Assembly: GCA_000493965.1 (NCBI GenBank)
Contig: AWNV01000057.1
Coordinates: forward strand, 1-20,372
Reading direction: 5' to 3'
DNA: 20,372 nucleotides
Source of the DNA: Candidatus Aminicenans sakinawicola JGI OTU-1
Lineage (GTDB): Bacteria > Acidobacteriota > Aminicenantia > Aminicenantales > Aminicenantaceae
Part shown: in pieces, positions 15,739 through 20,372 of the stretch
How the letters are laid out: each line of letters begins with the position of its first letter
How positions within the stretch are numbered: the first letter of the stretch is position 1
Program-made: the position numbers and the translations under genes
Notes under the pieces: generated by a model
Database searches by the model: none
Seen by the model: only the letters and a program-made list of their open reading frames with translations
Told to the model about the DNA's origin: nothing

Positions 15739-16011
15739 TCAGGATTTTGTCATCTTTCTATATATGTCACGTCTATGTCCGATCTTTATCACCCAAACAG
15801 TTAGTTCTTCGTCCTGAATTGAATAAACAATACGATAATTTCCCTGCCGGATTCTATACCTTTGCCGGCCTGTCAGTTTTTCATGACCTGCTGGTCTTGG
15901 ATCATCTGTAAGCGATTCTATACGTTTGATTATTCTCCTGAGGTCCTTTTTTGGGATTTTTTCTATATCCTTTAGAACTGATTTCTTAAAATAAACTTTA
16001 TATTCGCCCAT
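15739..16011 (-). CDS. RelE/ParE-family type II toxin
   Basis: A 90-residue basic protein, the usual length for the family. It shows the RelE-type core: YKVYFKKSVLKDIEKIPKKD at the N-terminus, LTDDPRPAGHEKLTGRQRYR in the middle, then YRIRQGNYRIVYSIQDEE and IGHRRDIYRK. Arg60, Arg80 and Tyr84 stand where catalytic or RNA-binding basic residues and the terminal Tyr occur in RelE-like mRNA interferases. Its ATG lies inside the 3' end of the antitoxin gene (14-base overlap), giving translational coupling in antitoxin-first order. It probably inhibits growth by cleaving mRNA on the ribosome when free of antitoxin; this is family knowledge and not shown here. Confidence 0.9.
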   Translation of the reverse strand: MGEYKVYFKKSVLKDIEKIPKKDLRRIIKRIESLTDDPRPAGHEKLTGRQRYRIRQGNYRIVYSIQDEELTVWVIKIGHRRDIYRKMTKS

Positions 16012-16231
16012 GTTTTTTTAGCTCTTTAAGTACATTTTCAAATGAAACAAGAGGCTCATTCATCCTTTCCTCAAAAGCGGCTAAATCTTCTGCATCTTCA
16101 GCAAGAGAAAGCCTTATGGCTTCATTGATAAGATCGGAAATAGACCTGGAAGTTTCGGCTGCTTTGATTCGTAAAGCTTTATGTAACATTGGATCTAAAT
16201 AGACAGTCGCTCGTTTTATTGTGGTGGTCAT
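15998..16231 (-). CDS. Ribbon-helix-helix (CopG-like) antitoxin
   Basis: A 77-residue protein with AAAGGAG before ATG 16231. Residues 5-43 form a ribbon-helix-helix domain: the strand KRATVYLDP, then LHKALRIKAAETSRSISDLINEAI. The acidic C-terminal half (residues 44-77, LAEDAEDLAAFEERMNEPLVSF) is the expected toxin-wrapping segment. It precedes and overlaps the RelE-like toxin. RHH antitoxins usually repress their own promoter, and a fitting operator candidate lies upstream at 16275-16287. Confidence 0.9.
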   Translation of the reverse strand: MTTTIKRATVYLDPMLHKALRIKAAETSRSISDLINEAIRLSLAEDAEDLAAFEERMNEPLVSFENVLKELKKHGRI

Positions 16232-16259
16232 CTAAATCTCCTTTTTTTGGTAATATAGC

Positions 16260-16288
16260 ATTATACCGCTAAAACGTCACAGCGTCAA
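16260..16288 (-). promoter_or_regulatory. Promoter of the toxin-antitoxin operon
   Basis: On the minus strand, TTGACG (16288-16283) and perfect TATAAT (16265-16260) are separated by exactly 17 bases. The start point would be about 16253, leaving a leader of about 22 bases with AAAGGAG. Confidence 0.75.
16275..16287 (-). promoter_or_regulatory. Candidate RHH antitoxin operator
   Basis: TGACG-CTG-TGACG, two 5-base half-sites repeated every 8 bases, overlaps the -35 and spacer of the toxin-antitoxin promoter. RHH dimers commonly bind short repeated half-sites in this arrangement, so autorepression is the natural reading. Confidence 0.4.
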
Positions 16289-16310
16289 ATTTGCCGGCTG
16301 CATATCTTCA

Positions 16311-16339
16311 TTGACATATTCATCTCAAGTTTGTATAAA
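16311..16339 (+). promoter_or_regulatory. Sigma-70-type promoter of the peptidase gene cluster
   Basis: Consensus TTGACA (16311-16316), 17 bases, then TATAAA (16334-16339). Transcription would begin near 16346, leaving a leader of about 155 bases before TTG 16501. It stands back to back with the toxin-antitoxin promoter; the two -35 boxes are 22 bases apart. Confidence 0.75.
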
Positions 16340-16429
16340 TAATTCGTCATGGGGTTACTGGTAAAAAACACCGCTGTAAAAAATTCAATATATAATCCCG
16401 TACATAAAATCCTTGATTCACAACAACTC

Positions 16430-16456
16430 ACCGGTTTCAAGAATCTGATAACCGGT
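16430..16456 (+). promoter_or_regulatory. Leader hairpin upstream of the peptidase gene
   Basis: ACCGGTT (16430-16436) pairs with AACCGGT (16450-16456) over a 13-base loop, followed by TTTTATTC. It lies in the peptidase leader, 44 bases before the start codon, and could be a weak attenuator, a protein site or nothing. I see no known riboswitch. Confidence 0.3.
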
Positions 16457-16500
16457 TTTATTCATATTTAAATTTTCAAATAAAAATAAGGAGGTAAAAG

Positions 16501-18261
16501 TTGAAGTTAAAAAAATCAATTTTAATTCCGGTAATGCTGTTTGCCACAGCAGCTCTGCTGTGTGCATTTGCTTTGAACGGGCAGGAGGGCCAGAAGTGCG
16601 AATCCTACCAAACAGACCAGATTACAGACGGGTGTACGGTTATAATAGTCGGAAAAGATGCCTCAACAGACGGCTCTGTTATGTCCACCCATACATGCGA
16701 CTGCGGATTATGCGACTGGACATGGAGGTATGTGCCGGCAGCAGACCACAAACCCGGCTCAATGCGCAAGATCTATCATATAAACCAGTTCAGGACCTGG
16801 CCGCCGAGTGAGGGCCTCAAGTGGGAAAAATATAAGGACGATTTTACAGGCCTTGAAATCCCGGAGGTTTCTCACACTTACGCATATTTCAACGGCTCAT
16901 TCGGGTACATGAATGACATGCAGGTAGCTATCGGAGAATCAACCATCGGATGCCGCGAAAAAATGCAAAATCCAACACCTGCCGCCAAATTCGACATAAC
17001 AATGCTGACACTCATAGCCATGGAAAGAGCAAAGACAGCCAGAGAGGCTGTAAAAATCATGGGAGAACTGGGTGAAAAGTACGGATACGGTTTTACCGAT
17101 ACAGCAGAGATGCTGGCTCTATCTGATCCGAACGAGGTCTGGGTATTCGAGATTATGCCTGTCGGCCCATTATGGACACCGGAGAACGGGAAGCCGGGTG
17201 CCGTCTGGTGCGCGCAGAGAGTTCCCGACGACCATGTCAGTGTCTGCCCGAACGAATCCAGGATCGGAGAGATAGACCTTAAAAACCAGGACTACTTCAT
17301 GGCTTCCCCCAATGTGATTTCACTTGCAGTAGAGCTCGGGTTCTATGACCCGAAGAGCGGTAAAGCTTTTAACTGGAAGAAAGCCTATTCTCCGAGCGAA
17401 TACAGCGCGGCAGAATCCAAAGGGTCAAGAGGACGCCTTTGGCGATTTTTCGACCTAGTCGCACCCTCTAAGCAATTCAGCCCGGAAACTCCGAACATGG
17501 AATTTCCATTCTCGGTTAAGCCGGAAAAGAAGCTTTCCGTTCACGATGTTATGATAATGACACGCAATAAATTCGAGGGCACTCCCTATTGTCCGGCTGA
17601 TGGCCTGCAGGGGGGACCATTTGCCAATCCTAACCGCCTCCCCTACGGCTTTAAACTCGACGGCAAGACCTACAACAGACCCCGGGTCATCGGCGTAAAC
17701 CGCGCAGAATATGTCACGGTCACACAGTGCAGAGAATGGCTGCCAAACCCAATCGGAGGGCTCGTATGGCTTGCCTTCGGTGCCCAGGACACATCCTGTT
17801 TTATGCCCCTTTACATGGGTATTTCAGGAATCCCAAAATCCTTTGAATTCGGTGACCACTGGGAGTTTGACAGGAAATCCGCCAGGTGGGCCTTCGATTA
17901 TGTGGATTTCCATACTCAAGTGCTCTATTCATATGCAATCGAAGACGTCAGAAAAGCCCAGGCAATTTGGGAAGAATCAGCCGTAAAGCGCACTCCTGTC
18001 ATCGACAAATTCGCAGAAGAACTTTACAAAAAGGACCCCTCTCAAGCCCGCCAGTTCTTAACCGACTACTGCATGAACAATGCCAACAGAGTCATCGATG
18101 CCTGGTGGGAGCTGGGTGACTACATGCTCGTTAAATACAACCATCTTTGGATATATGACACAAAATCGAGAAAAAGACTACCGCTGAAATTCCCGGACTG
18201 GTGGCTCAAGGAACTGATCAAGTACAACAAACTGGAACCGCAGCCATCAGAAAAGAAGTAG
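16501..18261 (+). CDS. Secreted C69-family peptidase (dipeptidase-like Ntn hydrolase)
   Basis: A 586-residue protein starting at TTG 16501, supported by AAGGAGG six bases upstream. Residues 7-26 form a signal peptide. A short propeptide would end before Cys45 in DGCTVIIVGKDASTDGSVMS, which matches the C69 N-terminal nucleophile motif (CTTIxVGxxAS.DGS); in this family the Cys acts after removal of upstream residues. Where family members usually read ARNED, this protein has STHTCDCGLCDWTW, giving a CxCxxC cluster at 66-71. Other family-like segments are FNGSFGYMNDMQVAIGEST (about 135) and EVWVFEIMPVGPLW (about 220). It would split dipeptides or short peptides outside the cytoplasm. It is followed by an exported DUF6305-like protein and a permease. 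Confidence 0.9.
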   Translation: MKLKKSILIPVMLFATAALLCAFALNGQEGQKCESYQTDQITDGCTVIIVGKDASTDGSVMSTHTCDCGLCDWTWRYVPAADHKPGSMRKIYHINQFRTWPPSEGLKWEKYKDDFTGLEIPEVSHTYAYFNGSFGYMNDMQVAIGESTIGCREKMQNPTPAAKFDITMLTLIAMERAKTAREAVKIMGELGEKYGYGFTDTAEMLALSDPNEVWVFEIMPVGPLWTPENGKPGAVWCAQRVPDDHVSVCPNESRIGEIDLKNQDYFMASPNVISLAVELGFYDPKSGKAFNWKKAYSPSEYSAAESKGSRGRLWRFFDLVAPSKQFSPETPNMEFPFSVKPEKKLSVHDVMIMTRNKFEGTPYCPADGLQGGPFANPNRLPYGFKLDGKTYNRPRVIGVNRAEYVTVTQCREWLPNPIGGLVWLAFGAQDTSCFMPLYMGISGIPKSFEFGDHWEFDRKSARWAFDYVDFHTQVLYSYAIEDVRKAQAIWEESAVKRTPVIDKFAEELYKKDPSQARQFLTDYCMNNANRVIDAWWELGDYMLVKYNHLWIYDTKSRKRLPLKFPDWWLKELIKYNKLEPQPSEKK

Positions 18262-18294
18262 TGATTTATATTCAAAAAGGAGATAGTGATTCAA

Positions 18295-18960
18295 ATGAAA
18301 AGCTTAAAAAAACCCACAATCTTTTCAGTGCTCGTATGCGGGCTTATATTCGCGCTGCCTGCATCGGGTTTGCAGGATACTAAAATCCCCAATGCCGAAC
18401 TCCCGATTCTTACAACTTCGGCAGGTCAGAGTCCGGATGTTACAACGCTGAACATAATTCTTGAAGAGGCAGGGCTGAAATACGACTACTGCGACGTTCC
18501 CGATGTTGAGATGTTAAAAACCGGAGCTGGCCTTGCAGGAAAAGAGTCGGCTGAAGGTTTTCATGTCGAGATTAACACCGACCTTGAAAAATACCCTGAG
18601 GGAACTCAGTATAAGACCATCATTTTTGCCATCGGCGCCAGCCTGAAGGGCATGGGAGCATCAGGCCTTACAATCGAAGACGAAGAGAAACGCCTGAAAA
18701 GCCTTATCGATTACTGCAAGGAAAATAATATCTTTATTATTGCTGTCCATGTGGGAGGTCTATCAAAACGCGGCGCCCCTGGAGGAGACAACGAAAGGAT
18801 GATCGACACCGTTGCTCCCTTTGCCGACTATCTCGTTGTAGCCTCGGACAGCAACAAGGACGGCCGCTTTACAACCATCGCGAAAGAAAAAGAAATTCCT
18901 TTCACTGAAATTGAATACGCTTTGGACCTTGTCGACATTCTGAAGCAGGTTTTTGAATAA
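18295..18960 (+). CDS. Exported DUF6305-like protein
   Basis: A 221-residue protein. I chose ATG 18295 (12 bases after AGGAG) over the in-frame GTG at 18286, which is only 3 bases from the ribosome site. Residues 1-26 are a signal peptide ending near LPASG. The mature part has an alternating beta/alpha layout: ELPILTTSAGQSPDVTTLNI, KYDYCDVPD, KTIIFAIGASLKGMGASG, IFIIAVHVGG, DYLVVASDSNKDGRFTTIAK. From memory this resembles DUF6305, a family of unknown function. The fold suggests a periplasmic small-ligand binder, which is inference. It lies 33 bases after the peptidase gene and 123 bases before the permease. Confidence 0.78.
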   Translation: MKSLKKPTIFSVLVCGLIFALPASGLQDTKIPNAELPILTTSAGQSPDVTTLNIILEEAGLKYDYCDVPDVEMLKTGAGLAGKESAEGFHVEINTDLEKYPEGTQYKTIIFAIGASLKGMGASGLTIEDEEKRLKSLIDYCKENNIFIIAVHVGGLSKRGAPGGDNERMIDTVAPFADYLVVASDSNKDGRFTTIAKEKEIPFTEIEYALDLVDILKQVFE

Positions 18961-19083
18961 TCCCTGGCAGGACATGAATTTGCATCAGCGCCTGTGAGCG
19001 AAAATTTAGAATTTTGATTTATTTTGTTCCGCTTGACTTATTATGTGCTGTACCATGCTTGTCTTTAAAATGGAGTGAGTGAT

Positions 19084-20372
19084 ATGTACCTACAAATTGG
19101 AATTATTTTAGCAGTCATGGTGATTGCTTATGCCCTGGCAAATTGGAGGAAATTATCCGTAGAGCTGAGTATGCTTTCATCCGCCGTTGCAGGAGGCATT
19201 GCCGGTTCGTTTGTAAAAACACCGCCCATAGGTCAACTGGTCCGTCACCTTGTAGAAGGAAGCTTTACATATGTGGATGTAATGCTGGTTTTTACAACTG
19301 CCACAATATTCATGGCCCTCATATCTGAATCCGGAGGCGTGAACTATGTCGTACACGGCATAATAAAATATTTTTACAATAAACGAATAATCGTCCTGAT
19401 ACTGTTAATGTTCATAGTCCTTATTCCCGGGGCACTCACAGGAGCGGGCAGTGTTTCGCTGCTTGTTGTTGGCGCACCAGTAGCATTAGCACTCGGTTAC
19501 CTGGGCATACCAAAAAAAAGGGCTGCAGCTATCTTATTTATAGTAGCAGGCCTTAGCGCCGCGGCTCCGCCGGTTAACATATGGGCAATGATTTTATCCG
19601 CCGGTACAGCCATTCCCTATGTAGGCTTTGAGCTTCCGCTTGGAATACCGGTTCTTATACTGGGGACCTTCACCGTACTTTTTCTCGGATGGAAAAAAGA
19701 GGGGGCAATGGACCTGGAACAGATTCTTAAAGATATGCCCGAAGTGCCAGCAAAAATGAGCTGGTGGAGGGTACTCCTGCCGTTTCTGGTCTTTTTCGGC
19801 CTGGTTATCGCTTCCAGGATCTGGCCTTTCGGCATGCCAATACTGGGACTTCCCCTGGAATTTAGTGCGGGTGCAGTAACCGCACTTCTGGTAAGCCCCA
19901 AGAAAGTCAATATCTTTGTATTATCAAGAAAAACAGTGAAGCGACTGCTTCCCCTGCTTGCGACCATGGCTATCGTGGGCGCGCTTCAGCAGATAATGAC
20001 CGCAACAGGAGTCAGGGGGGCTTTTGTCTTATGCTGTTATCAGCACTCCGATCGTACTTCTGTTTATATCTCTAATCGTAATCATCCCTGTATCAGAAGG
20101 AGTCCTGACCTACGGAGGTGCTGCGATTGTAGGAATTCCCCTCATCTGGTTTCTTGACTCTATCGGCCTTCATGCCACTGTCGCCATTGCAGGATTAAGC
20201 CTGCTCTGGCCGTTAGGAGATGGGCTTCCGCCCACAGCTCTTATTGGCAGATTAAGCGTAATGGTTTCAGAATACAAGGGCAGTTATTGGTCCTTTTTAA
20301 AGAAGACCTGGGTTCCCTGGATTGTAATTACTGCAACAGGAATCCTCATGGTCATATTCAGCGCAAAATTAG
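19084..20372 (+). CDS. DctM-like / ion-transporter-superfamily permease, frameshifted and cut by the window end
   Basis: ATG 19084 has TGGAG 8 bases upstream; the in-frame GTG at 19075 overlaps that site and is unlikely. The protein is hydrophobic throughout, with about ten membrane segments, and has the re-entrant-type motifs GALTGAGSVSLLVVGAPVAL and GLSAAAPPVNIWAM typical of TRAP large-subunit/DctM and related anion permeases. The first frame leaves the family after ATGVRG and ends at 20157. Removing one G from the G6 run at 20015-20020 restores a good continuation: LLSYAVISTPIVLLF, then GLSLLWPLGDGLPPTALIGR, open to the last base. The corrected product is at least 429 residues and incomplete. 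No TRAP binding protein or small permease is visible. It may import products of the C69 peptidase, which is inference. Confidence 0.82.

Overview
The window looks like a chromosomal segment of an uncultured, Gram-negative-type bacterium, most plausibly Candidatus Aminicenantes (OP8) or a close Acidobacteriota relative. This is inferred from several paralogous GWxTD-domain proteins, an Oar-like TonB-dependent receptor with an N-terminal carboxypeptidase-regulatory-like domain, many TPR proteins, exported proteins and an intermediate GC content. No marker gene fixes the taxonomy.

Layout. (1) Positions 97-4113, plus strand: a compact operon behind a near-consensus promoter, encoding a GWxTD/TPR protein, a short GWxTD protein (ATGA overlap) and a TPR lipoprotein with a carboxypeptidase-regulatory-like domain. 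(2) A strong intrinsic terminator at 4238-4276 separates it from a convergent TonB-dependent receptor gene (7369-4301, minus), which has a long leader and a textbook -24/-12 (sigma-54) promoter candidate. (3) Positions 14502-7837, minus: a tandem-duplicated two-gene module, SH3-barrel / GWxTD-TPR / SH3-barrel / GWxTD-TPR. (4) Upstream of it, a TPR/coiled-coil exported protein (15520-14708) with its own promoter. (5) A small accessory patch: an IS-end remnant with a 27-codon ORF fragment, then a RelE/RHH toxin-antitoxin pair with an autoregulated-looking promoter. (6) Positions 16311-20372, plus strand: a secreted C69-family peptidase, a DUF6305-like exported protein and a DctM/ion-transporter-superfamily permease. 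The permease is frameshifted in a G6 tract and runs off the window end.

Working idea. Regions 1-4 look like an envelope system. GWxTD proteins (exported, usually TPR-tailed) pair with SH3-bearing outer-membrane barrels, a TPR lipoprotein and a TonB-type receptor. The duplicated barrel+GWxTD module is the best candidate for something undescribed. A diverged dispersed repeat (52/69 identical bases) lies just upstream of the first GWxTD gene and again exactly at the junction between the two duplicated modules, where its DNA is read into the N-terminus of the second barrel ORF. Region 6 looks like a separate peptide-scavenging and uptake cluster.
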